Source: Haliclystus octoradiatus (Eukaryota > Cnidaria > Staurozoa > Stauromedusae > Haliclystidae). Taken from it: a DNA stretch of 64,000 nucleotides. The number at the start of each line of letters is the position of its first letter. Positions within the stretch are counted from its first letter, which is position 1. Shown in pieces: positions 54,701 to 61,500 of the stretch. Below the pieces are notes generated by a model. The model made no database searches, had not been told where the DNA came from, and saw only the letters and a program-made list of their open reading frames with translations. The position numbers and the translations under genes were made by a program. The DNA lies in NCBI GenBank assembly GCA_916610825.1, contig OU744451.1:2852001-2916000 (forward strand), given 5' to 3'.

Positions 54701-56089
54701 TCAGGGACGGTGTGATATTTATAATGAATAGCATTGCATAAATGAGTTAGCCTAGGCTAGTTTAGATGCCGTTTTGATTTGTAAACTGTACTCAGATATG
54801 AGAATTTCAGAATTTTAGTGAATTTCAGGCTATTTCTGCCCTTGTGAATTCTATTTACAGGCTTTTTAACCATTAAAATCCATTACAAATAATCTAGATA
54901 TCCTAATAGTTTAAGACTATTTTCAAGATTTAAATGATCATGTCTGTGTTCTATAAGCATAGCAGTTTTTCAAGATATAAGTAACTCAACACGTGGTAAG
55001 CCTCTTTGACATATTGACTTTGACTACATATGTGATTTGTTTTAGGTACCTCTTAAGTTCTCTGTTCCAACAAAACTTGGTACTTTTCGTTATCAAGCAG
55101 TTGTTCGATCTGATTCATACATCGACCTTGACGTCAAAGAAGACTTTAAGGTAACGTCTAAATATATTGAGAAGAGTTGATTGATTGCAAATTTCTTACT
55201 TTATTTTACATTTTTTGAATTGGATATATCGCAATAATATAAACACAACGGATTTAGACAGAACTTTTTGCTATTCGCACATGTCACTATTATGTATTTT
55301 CATAGTGCAATTCTTTCCCTGTCAAACCTTAAATATTTTTGTGTCACTTTTTTGAGACCAAAAGGAAAATGATACGTTTTATCACAAGAGAATTTGACTG
55401 TAATACTCAACCAACAGCACTACCCATGCGAAAAACAGTTCAGGAGGTCATGAACAGTTCATAAAATTTAGGGGCTGTTTGACGTTCATGAACTGTTCAT
55501 TATCTCGTGAACTGTTTTCGCAGGGGTACATTTTGTATCTACAATCAAAACAAAAGGCGAAATCGTTTCAATAAATATTAAACTTTTCATTCCGATCCTT
55601 CTTTCTACTTTTTTAATTCATCATGCATACAAGTAAAAAAAATTGTAATTTGTTATGAAATATTTTTGTTGGAACCGGTGTGGCTCTGACATAGGCATTG
55701 AGGAGCAGAGGAGAACAACTAAAACATCGAGGGAGGGAGGAGAAAATTAGATTAATTGCATCATATTTCTTACGCAGAATAACGTATTTTGAACTTGGCC
55801 ATGAGATATTTAAGCAGTTGTCAGGGTAAAAATCGAAGAGCATCAACATGTTTAACTTGAGAGCGAGAGAGATGATACTATTTTTCAGAGAAATGGTGAT
55901 CATACCCCCTACCAGTGCCCCACTAATAAACATCATTTATTTTCTTCATTTGCTTAGATTGACGTATCACCTGCACAAGAATTCGATACAGGGAAACAAT
56001 GGGACTTCTCAAGTGACGAAGAAGAAAAAGCTGATGATGAGAGTGGTGAAAGTGAATATGAGACTGAAGAGAGTGATGATGAGCAATAA
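26242..56089 (+). CDS. SEC63: SEC63, ER translocation J-domain protein, 22 exons (whole gene; exons 10-20 appear twice)
   Basis: SEC63 is the membrane J-protein of the ER Sec62/Sec63 complex. It works at the Sec61 channel and recruits BiP for post-translational import. Counting the duplicated block once, 22 exons with matching phases give 2244 nt, 747 residues; human is 760. Layout: luminal N terminus with YDDKGTTFYYFLLSFC, TM1 at about 14-34, TM2 about 79-93, luminal J domain about 104-165 with HPD at 133-135, TM3 about 190-211 (YGLAFMVILP), GSWWYKSI at the start of the cytosolic Sec63/Brl region, a Lys-rich segment (507-546), an acidic linker (547-610), the C-terminal Ig-like fold with the WWVYVV strand, and an acidic tail (722-747) as in SEC63, where it contacts Sec62. 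AATAAA at 56118-56123 is a likely poly(A) signal. The gene is divergent from MCMDC2. Introns are full of MITEs. The assembly duplicates 34426-43737. Confidence 0.95.
27188..27335 (+). repeat. Degenerate tandem repeat with GCTCTAGGTAGGCTTAACCA units
   Basis: Four to five units of about 30-45 bases share TCTAGGTAGGCTTAACCATT and end in GCAC. Spacing is irregular. It lies in SEC63 intron 1. Confidence 0.7.
27905..28085. repeat. Dispersed repeat, relative of 365-560
   Basis: It contains GCATGTTTCATTTTTGATTC, then the 'agcactatact' and 'aactggtgtgga' words in the same order as at 365-560. An inverse GGAACATGCTAGAATTACG segment precedes it, giving a hairpin-like start. It directly abuts the hAT-like element at 28095. 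Confidence 0.55.
28095..28976. mobile_element. Non-autonomous hAT-like DNA transposon, SEC63 intron 2
   Basis: It begins CAGTGTTGTAAAT and ends ATTCTCACATCACTG, so the ends are short imperfect inverted repeats of the CAGTG type. It is bounded by a perfect 8-bp direct repeat, ATTATATT, at 28087-28094 and 28977-28984. An 8-bp target duplication with CAGNG ends is diagnostic of hAT elements. The subterminal regions carry many GTTACT/AGTAAC words in both orientations, as in many hAT elements. With 882 bp and no long frame it cannot encode a transposase. Confidence 0.88.
29267..29332. mobile_element. Short family B palindrome, SEC63 intron 3
   Basis: A 66-bp deletion derivative: CCCTGCGAAAAACAGTTCAG joined almost directly to CCTGAACTGCTTTCGCAGGGG, with one TTCATGAACTGTTCATGAAC at the centre. 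It is a near-perfect palindrome. Confidence 0.8.
29479..29562. mobile_element. Truncated family A MITE, SEC63 intron 3
   Basis: A partial copy: GAAACCTGTATATAAAA followed by the 'tatagtggtcaactcatctac' segment and an end like GCAGGTTTA. The left third of the 177-bp element is missing. Confidence 0.6.
30080..30186. mobile_element. Family B palindromic element, SEC63 intron 4
   Basis: It runs from CCCCCTTGCAAAAAAGAATT to CCTGAACTGGTTTTACAGGGG, with GGGGCCATTTAACGTTCATG in the right arm. Confidence 0.7.
31376..31552. mobile_element. Family A MITE copy, SEC63 intron 6
   Basis: A full 177-bp copy flanked by TA (31374-31375 and 31553-31554), with ends CAGTCAAACCTG and CAGGTTTCACTG. It lies between SEC63 exons 6 and 7. 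Confidence 0.85.
32036..32390 (+). mobile_element. tRNA-derived SINE, family D, SEC63 intron 7
   Basis: The head AGGGAGGATTAGCTCAGATC (A box) and GTGGTTCAAATCTGCC (B box) are followed by the family body and the AGAAATAGAGGAGTGG end. Nearly full length. A frame crossing it is spurious. Confidence 0.75.
33300..33415. mobile_element. Family B palindromic element, decayed, SEC63 intron 8
   Basis: TTCATGAACTGCTCATGAAC-type words surround a remnant of ATTTCACAGGAG at the right end. Left end not found. Confidence 0.5.
34997..35143. mobile_element. Family B palindromic element, SEC63 intron 9
   Basis: 147 bp, CCCCTGCAAAGTACAGTTCA to GGACTGTTTTTGGCAGGGG, flanked by TA on both sides (34995-34996, 35144-35145). 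Duplicate at 44809-44955. Confidence 0.85.
35308..43344 (+). CDS. SEC63: SEC63 exons 10-20, first copy
   Basis: Exons: 35308-35443, 35742-35834, 36406-36551, 37145-37197, 38251-38345, 40098-40180, 40435-40512, 41401-41520, 42019-42140, 42849-42996, 43246-43344. They encode the cytosolic Brl domain (CLSYPYSIKTRVLIHCHLMR and onward), the Lys-rich and acidic linkers and the beginning of the Ig-like domain. The exon 16 donor is GTTATT, weaker than the rest. The set is 1173 nt (391 codons), phase 0 at both ends. Confidence 0.93.
35858..35932. repeat. (TTTA)n(GATT)n microsatellite
   Basis: TTTA units followed by eight GATT units, immediately after the SEC63 exon 11 donor. One TTAT unit fewer in the second copy (near 45670-45725), the only length difference seen between the two copies. 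Confidence 0.9.
36153..36267. mobile_element. Family B palindromic element, SEC63 intron 11
   Basis: CCCCTGCGACAAACAGCGCA to TGAACTATTTTTCGCAAGGG; TA precedes the left end. Duplicate at 45961-46075. Confidence 0.75.
36661..36832. mobile_element. Family B palindromic element, decayed, SEC63 intron 12
   Basis: ACCCCTGAAAAAATTAATTA at the left, then several GTTAAATGG and TTCATGAAC words and GGGCCATTTAACGTTCATTG at the right. The right terminus is lost. Duplicate at 46469-46640. Confidence 0.6.
37365..37442 (-). mobile_element. tRNA-like SINE head (antisense), SEC63 intron 13
   Basis: On the minus strand it reads GCATTGGTAGATCAGTTGCA (A-box region) and ACGGTTCGATTCTTC (B box). Degenerate. Duplicate at 47173-47250. 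Confidence 0.55.
37959..38181. mobile_element. Family C MITE with an internal tandem duplication, SEC63 intron 13
   Basis: Left GATAAAAGGTTCAGCCTTCT; right TTTGTCGGACCCTG intact. A segment of about 57 bases, 'ttctgaatatttttgttga..tttgaccaataaatcataaaaat', is tandemly duplicated inside it (about 38020-38118). Duplicate at 47767-47989. Confidence 0.75.
38381..38557. mobile_element. Family A MITE copy, SEC63 intron 14
   Basis: A 177-bp copy in inverse orientation (starts CAGTGAAACCTG, ends CAGGTTTGACTG), flanked by TA on both sides. The duplicated block repeats it at 48189-48365. Confidence 0.85.
38612..38773. mobile_element. Family A MITE copy with small deletions, SEC63 intron 14
   Basis: It starts CAGTGAAACCTGTG and ends CAGATTTGACTG. 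It is shorter than 177 bp because of internal losses and lies 54 bases from the previous copy. It is repeated at 48420-48581. Confidence 0.75.
38985..39280 (-). mobile_element. Family D SINE, minus strand, SEC63 intron 14
   Basis: It begins with the family 3' end in reverse (CGTACCACTCTTTTATTTCT) and ends at GGGGATTTGAACCAC, the complement of the B box. Duplicate at 48793-49088. Confidence 0.75.
39284..39470 (+). mobile_element. 5'-truncated family D SINE, plus strand, SEC63 intron 14
   Basis: It starts at AAACTTGACTTTATCGAAAA within the SINE body and runs through GAAATTGATCTGCAGTGCCG. It stands head-to-head with the previous SINE, making an inverted pair. Duplicate at 49092-49278. Confidence 0.7.
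39742..39919. mobile_element. Family A MITE copy, SEC63 intron 14
   Basis: A near-full-length copy in inverse orientation, with GTGAAACCTGTATATAACG at one end and CAGGTTTGGCTG at the other. It is repeated at 49550-49727. Confidence 0.8.
43470..43737. mobile_element. Left part of a TIR element cut by the gap
   Basis: The same sequence as the start of the complete element at 53278-54262. The contig stops 268 bases into it. Confidence 0.75.
43738..44237. other. Assembly gap, exactly 500 N
   Basis: A run of 500 N, a fixed size typical of scaffold joins of unknown distance. The frames reported across it are meaningless. The sequence to its left equals the sequence ending at 53545, and the sequence to its right equals that beginning at 34426. 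Confidence 0.99.
44238..53545. repeat. Second copy of the 9.3-kb duplicated block
   Basis: Begins on the first base after the N run and matches 34426-43737 with offset 9812, then 9808 after one 4-bp microsatellite difference. Beyond 53545 the sequence is new. Repeats inside it (MITEs at 48189, 48420, 49550; family B at 44809, 45961, 46469; family C at 47767; SINEs at 48793-49278) are the same insertions as in the first copy, not separate events. Confidence 0.95.
45120..53152 (+). CDS. SEC63: SEC63 exons 10-20, second copy (probable assembly duplicate)
   Basis: The same eleven exons recur at 45120-45255, 45554-45646, 46214-46359, 46953-47005, 48059-48153, 49906-49988, 50243-50320, 51209-51328, 51827-51948, 52657-52804 and 53054-53152. 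I found no difference in coding sequence. Only this copy is physically joined to exons 21-22, and only the first is joined to exons 1-9. Because the set is in phase, splicing through both copies would give a 1138-residue frame with two Brl domains, which no SEC63 family member has. Read it as one set of exons present twice in the assembly. Confidence 0.85.
53278..54262. mobile_element. 985-bp element with long inverted ends, SEC63 intron 20
   Basis: Left end CACAGATTATAACGACCAGA then TACGGCACTGAA; right end is its inverse complement, TTCAGTGCCGTATC through TTATAATCTGTG. Similarity between the arms continues imperfectly inward (GGCGGCCATTATG against CATAATGGCCGTTA) for over 100 bases. No transposase frame. 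Flanks ending GTAAA / CTTTTAAA are suggestive but do not give a clean target duplication. Confidence 0.75.
54379..54472. mobile_element. Decayed family A MITE fragment, SEC63 intron 20
   Basis: It starts TGTGAAACCTATATATAAC and keeps the order of the family A half-element through 'ccttctatataaagggtt', with many substitutions. The other half is absent. Confidence 0.5.
54530..54600 (-). other. Penelope-type hammerhead-like core (candidate)
   Basis: On the minus strand the segment reads AAGGGGGTCTGATGACCCCG followed by AAACGTTGTC. CTGATGA..GAAAC is the conserved core of hammerhead ribozymes found in Penelope-like retroelements. Here the stem between CTGATGA and GAAAC is only CCCC, so a proper stem II is not evident and activity is doubtful. 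No reverse transcriptase is nearby. Confidence 0.35.
55046..56089 (+). CDS. SEC63: SEC63 exons 21-22 (C-terminal part)
   Basis: Exon 21 is 55046-55150: VPLKFSVPTKLGTFRYQAVV, continuing the Ig-like domain, with SDSYIDLD matching human SDSYMGLD. Exon 22 is 55958-56089: it ends in a run of Asp, Glu and Ser, with stop codon TAA at 56087-56089. The acidic tail is typical of SEC63. Confidence 0.93.
55423..55526. mobile_element. Family B palindromic element, SEC63 intron 21
   Basis: 104 bp, CCCATGCGAAAAACAGTTCA to GTGAACTGTTTTCGCAGGGG, flanked by TA on both sides (55421-55422, 55527-55528). Confidence 0.85.
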
Positions 56090-56360
56090 TTACTATACGA
56101 TAATTACTAGATACAATAATAAATATATGATCATTAGGCTACCATATAATAATTATTATTTGATAATTGCAATGTGATAATTGCAATCTGATAATTACTA
56201 TGTGATAATTACTAACAATTATCATATGATAGTTTGTATGTGATAACTGCAATATGATAATTAATATATGATAATTGCAATATGATAATTACTATGTGAT
56301 AATTATTGACAATTATCATATGATAATTACTATGTGATAATCAATATATGATAATTACCA
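56090..56360. repeat. AT-rich degenerate array after the SEC63 stop codon
   Basis: Many repeats of TATGATAATTACTATG and its variants, partly inverted (CAATTATCATATGATAATT), fill the first 270 bases after the stop. The poly(A) signal AATAAA (56118-56123) lies in it. It could be a 3'UTR repeat or a young satellite. Confidence 0.7.
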
Positions 56361-58558
56361 TAGGATAGGTACAATTATGCACATTATCGAAGAAATTATT
56401 ATATATATTTTATTAATTGTTATATATAGCTTGCATTCTCAAAATAGCAATCGATCAGAAAATTTGACGTATTATTTTCAGCTTGTTTGTAATTAATACT
56501 AATTGTTTATGGGAAGATAAATGATATTTAAATATTTGAAGAGTTATTTTAATTAGTTTTTTGAAATCGATACTGACATGTTATGTCCCAACAAAGGGGC
56601 TGGAAAAATATTGGGCTATTTAAAGACAATATTTGCAAAAATGCTTGAAAAAGTGTTAAAAATGTTCCTGTTAATCAATATCTTCTCCCTCAACAAGGGG
56701 GCTGAATATCCCTGTCAGGGGTGATGTGGCCCTCTTGCAATTACTGGTATCTTTCAAAATGAGGCTGCTGCAAAAGACCTTCCTGAAGATAAAAATTCTC
56801 TCGTGGTTTTGTTATTTCTGTAATTTTAGATGCAGGCGAAGAGTCATGACATAGTTGTAAATGTAGAATTGTAGATCAGTTTGTTCTTTTGATTGATACT
56901 GATTCAATACCAACAAATTTTAAAGTAGGCATGATTCAATCTTATGGGATTTGGAAAGAAAGTGTTGCACTTGAAATCATGGGATATCAAAAAGCTAAAG
57001 AAGACTGATTTATTTACATTGTTCAAAATTCTTAATTTTTCTGAGTTAGCAACGGTGAGTTAGAAACCAAAATATAATTATTATTTAAACAATTGAGTAG
57101 TAGGATTATCAATTGGTATTTTAGGTTGTCGACCAACTATGTTCTAAGGCTAACTAGACCGCCGGCTCCGGCGGCCCGCCTATCTATCATCATATCATCA
57201 TTCAGTCCAGAATCGTTGTGCGACCAGATCTGCCACAAGAGGGAATTTGAAAAATTCTGCCACAAGAGGGAGTTGGCAAAAATCATCATAAGTCATTTAC
57301 TGGCCGTGGTGTTAGTCAGTGGAAAAAGCTTTCCAGTGATATTATCCAAATATCAGCATTGAAATTGTGCAAGAAAAAATTGAAAGAACATTTATACAGA
57401 AAATAATGTGATGTGAAAAAAAAAAGATTATCTTTATCAGCACGTGCAAAAATAGTTCAGTTATTTATTGATTTTTCTTATTTTATCAAATCTTGTAAAT
57501 GTTCTGTATGACTATGGTCGATGTGAGGGAGACATAAACGACACAGTAAAAGTTTCAAGTAATTATCTTTTCACTGGTCTCTTGACGAACTCTAAACACG
57601 AGTCAGTTAACACGACTTCAAACTTTGTTTTTATATACAAACACCGCTGACCTGCCATACCGCAGTCAGCTGGCAGACTTTACAAGTTTATATTACATCA
57701 CGGCTACCATGGCTACGATCACAGGAAGGGACAACACGCAATATATTTAAATGAACAAATCACACATCCCTACCTGATCTTAAGATCACATAGCACATAC
57801 GTTAACACACTTAATTAGTCAACTACTGTACAACAGTAAACATACATGTTCTTAATTACGATTGCTAGTGTAACCTTGGATACATCTATTTTAAATATCT
57901 ATTCTTAATGTATTTCATTTTGTGTCAGTGCCATGAAAAGAAGCATAGCGCTTACCGGCCTCTGAATAAACGTAACAAACAAACAGAAAAAGAAACATTA
58001 AAGTTTGGCCTACATAAAATATTATTTATTCTACTAACTTTACAGAAAATAAAATATTTACGGAAATTAAAATAAATGGGCATGATAAAAATAGCTCAAG
58101 CCCAGTATGCAGAGTAGGCCTACGGCCCCGAAACGTTTCAGTGGACAACAGAGATCTTAGCCGAAGACTATGAACTAACTAACTTTTAAGACAAATCAGC
58201 ACTCCGCTAACTAATGTTTTTTTTGGAATTTACAGTGGCATGCAAGCCAGTTTGAATTCAGAGTACTTCTCGTCAGAGATATCGAGTGACAAAAGCTCTG
58301 GCATTTTTTGTGGTCCAGAATTTCTGAATGCTACTGAATGATATTAGTACTTCAATAGAGTGCCCAAAATCGAAGTAGGAGACCGGGGCTTGATTCCCTG
58401 TCACTTCACAAAATGTATTTTCTCTGTATGCATAGATGTAATATAGAGCTAAAATTTAATTATTTAATAATTAGGCCTATCAATTTATTTATTTTCTCAG
58501 TAGGACTACATGGATTAATTTTGTACAAATGCATGAAATGTTTTATTTAAATTTGTAG
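56361..58558. other. SEC63-MGME1 spacer; missing first exon of MGME1 expected here
   Basis: No exon could be proven. Candidate frames at 57093-57362 and 57468-57650 show no splice sites or similarity that fit an MGME1 N terminus. The patch 57165-57180 is unusually GC-rich (GCCGGCTCCGGCGGC). The word for 'tctgccacaagaggga' occurs twice in 35 bases (57230, 57263). The promoter and targeting-sequence exon of MGME1 should be somewhere in this stretch. Confidence 0.4.
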
Positions 58559-61500
58559 AAATCAGTTGATGACTTGAAATTTGTTTTGCGGGTAAGCATT
58601 TTGTGCAGACCAAACTGGACCGACGAAACTTTATACTGCTTTACCTTGATAATTCTCTGCAAAAATAACCTAAAATGTTCTCCAGTAATTTTTCTTCAGA
58701 ATTGGCATTGAGTGATAGGTCATGACTCAGTAAGTTCATGAATAGTTTATGAAAATTTGGGGCCATTTAATGTTCATGAACTAATCATGAACTCATGAAC
58801 TGTTTTTCACATGGTGACGTCGACTGGTAATGATCTTCCTGGGATCGGACCAAAGATCCTATCGGGCGAGGTCCAACACCTTAACCACTAAGCTAAGACC
58901 CCTGATCCTAATAAATGGCAAGATGTTGCAGCTAACTGTAGGCGTGTTGTTATTTATAATTACACAGAAGCCCGATACTTACAATGCAATTATAAAGAAC
59001 TTGGAATCACTTGGACTTGACGAACTGTGTTTTCCGCAATATTTTGATTGTGATGACCAAGCAACTGTTATCTCACATGATATAATTGTACCAATACGAA
59101 TTAAAGCACAATGCAAACATATACTAAACCTTGGCACAGTTTATTCTGGAAGGTATCCAAGTGTTACAACAATATTGAATCAAACAAGAGGATTATTAAC
59201 TTCTGATCAAGTCAAAGACTCTAAAATTGATCCTGATATTTATAATATCTCTGAACATGTTGACAGTTCGTTTCATCAGGTTAGTGTCATTAAACATGAT
59301 GAAATGATAATAATTGTTATTACCTAGGCTTAATGTTTAGTCTAGATTTGCTCTTAAAACAATCTGTATTTCTCTTAAATTTTCAAATTTAATAACTATT
59401 CTATTTACCAATCTGCAGAGTATGGCAGAGCCTCGCTCCGAGATAATAGGGAGGTTTAGATTTAGTACAGGTACAGCTACGATGACAGTGTTCTTGTTGC
59501 GCATCACTTCTGCGCATTGGGGAAAGCCCCTATGCTTTGAAAGCTGTGCTGACCTGCTCAAATCGGAACGCCTTTTGGCCCGAACATGAACCACGGTGAC
59601 GAAGTACATGTTTTGATTTCGTTGTTTTGCTTTGTTTTGGTTTTACTTTAGCTTTTTTGAATGAAATTTTATTGTTGCTATAAAATTTATACATAGAATC
59701 AAATTGAATCCTGAAAAATTGTAAGAATTTTGTTTTTACCTGGAAAACAGAAACTGAGGTTTTATGCTATTGAATCTAAACGTCTTGTTTAGGAAACCCT
59801 ATTTTACTAGGCCTACTATTTATCTATAGAATTTTGTTTTTCGGATTGTTGAAAAGCAAAATTCTGTTGGTGCCGGCGGCAAATATTTTGTGGCCACCTG
59901 ATAGATCTCATTGAAAGGCGCTCTTCTCTGCAGACTGGTCTATTTGCCTGGAAGATGCAGCTTGAGGATGCTAAAGCGATCGGATAAATGTTCATGAGCA
60001 GATTGTGGATAGTACATTAATAATTCTTGACAACATGCTAATCAACGTTTGTGAACTCCTCGTGTGTGGTTTATAAAATTGATGTAGGCATATCACTCAT
60101 CAGTGGTCATAAGGTTCTCAGGAGTTCATGAACAGTTCATGAATGTTAAGTGGTCCCGATTTTCATGAACAGTTCATAAATAGTTCTTGAACTCCTGAAC
60201 TGTTTTTCTCAGGGGATGTCCAGTGAATGAAAATTGGCAGTGTAACCTTCCTGAACTATTTTTTATAAAATATCACATCATAATCTAGCATAATGCTACA
60301 ATCTGATTGGTATGTTACATTATTTGGAACTGTTGCATTAGAAACAGGGGTTAAATGCCACATGCATGATTGAACAACGTGTCCCAAATTGTGCATTAGT
60401 TAATGCTCTTTGTTTTTATAAAACCAAAATTTAAAAAATATATTTTCAAGTTGAGATTCTATTGAAAATCACCTCGTCAACTAAAAATTATATGTAAAAA
60501 AAGCAAGGTTTTGTCATCAATAGCTAAAGAATTGTAACTTTTATCGTTGCATCCCTTTTTTGGTAAATATGAACCCAAACATGCAACTGTGTGATAACCC
60601 TTTAATAAGGTGTTAATGAACAGTTTATGGTTCATGAATGTTAGTAAAGCTCATTAACAACAGTTCATGAGCTGAGTGAAGTTGTTCTCATGGGCAGAAA
60701 ATAGGGAGCAATTTGTGTGACCCCATTGTAATTGTATGGCATTAATTCATGCTTTCTAATAATTAGTTATTCAGGTTTCTATAATGATTGGTAACTCTTC
60801 ATTTTTTAAAACATGCATGTCTCTGATAGGGTATTTGAATGCGAGAATTATTACTAAATAAAGTTATCATTATCATTATCATTGTTTCTTGTTTATTTTA
60901 AGATGTTCATGAACTACTTAACTCATGAATGTTCTTAAAATTCATTTCATTAACAGTTCATGAACTAATGTGTTCTCAGGGGCAGAACATAGGGGACCAA
61001 TTTGTGACCCCCTCAACATTTTCTAAAAAAAATTATGCTTTACTATAATAATGGTGAGCCTGCTATGGATTTTGAAGTACCGACTGTACTGTACAAGCTA
61101 TTTAATTAATTTCACTTAGGAGAATAGTTATTAACAACCATATATGCCCTCTTATTGCTAAACAAAAATAAGCATTTAATTATAACTGGATTATATTCTG
61201 TAAATAATCCTTGTCTGTCTAGCATTTCAAAATATTTATGTGTATATTGTCTAATGTCTATTGTCAAGTCTATTGTTCTGTTGTTTGTGTTCAATTAACC
61301 GATAATAATCTGGTTATCATTAATTTTTTATCGGTACTTCAAAGTCCATAGCCGGCCACCACTATTATAGCAAAGCACAAATTGTTCTTATAAAATGTTG
61401 AGGGGGGACTACAAATTTACCCCCACTATGTTGTGCCTCTGCAAACAATTTTACTGAGTTCATGAACTGTTAATGAACTTTAACAACATTCATGAGTTGA

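Noticed and set aside
57093..57650. Frames of 60-89 codons as the missing MGME1 first exon
   Set aside because: No donor in the right phase and no clear Arg-rich targeting sequence; not supported.
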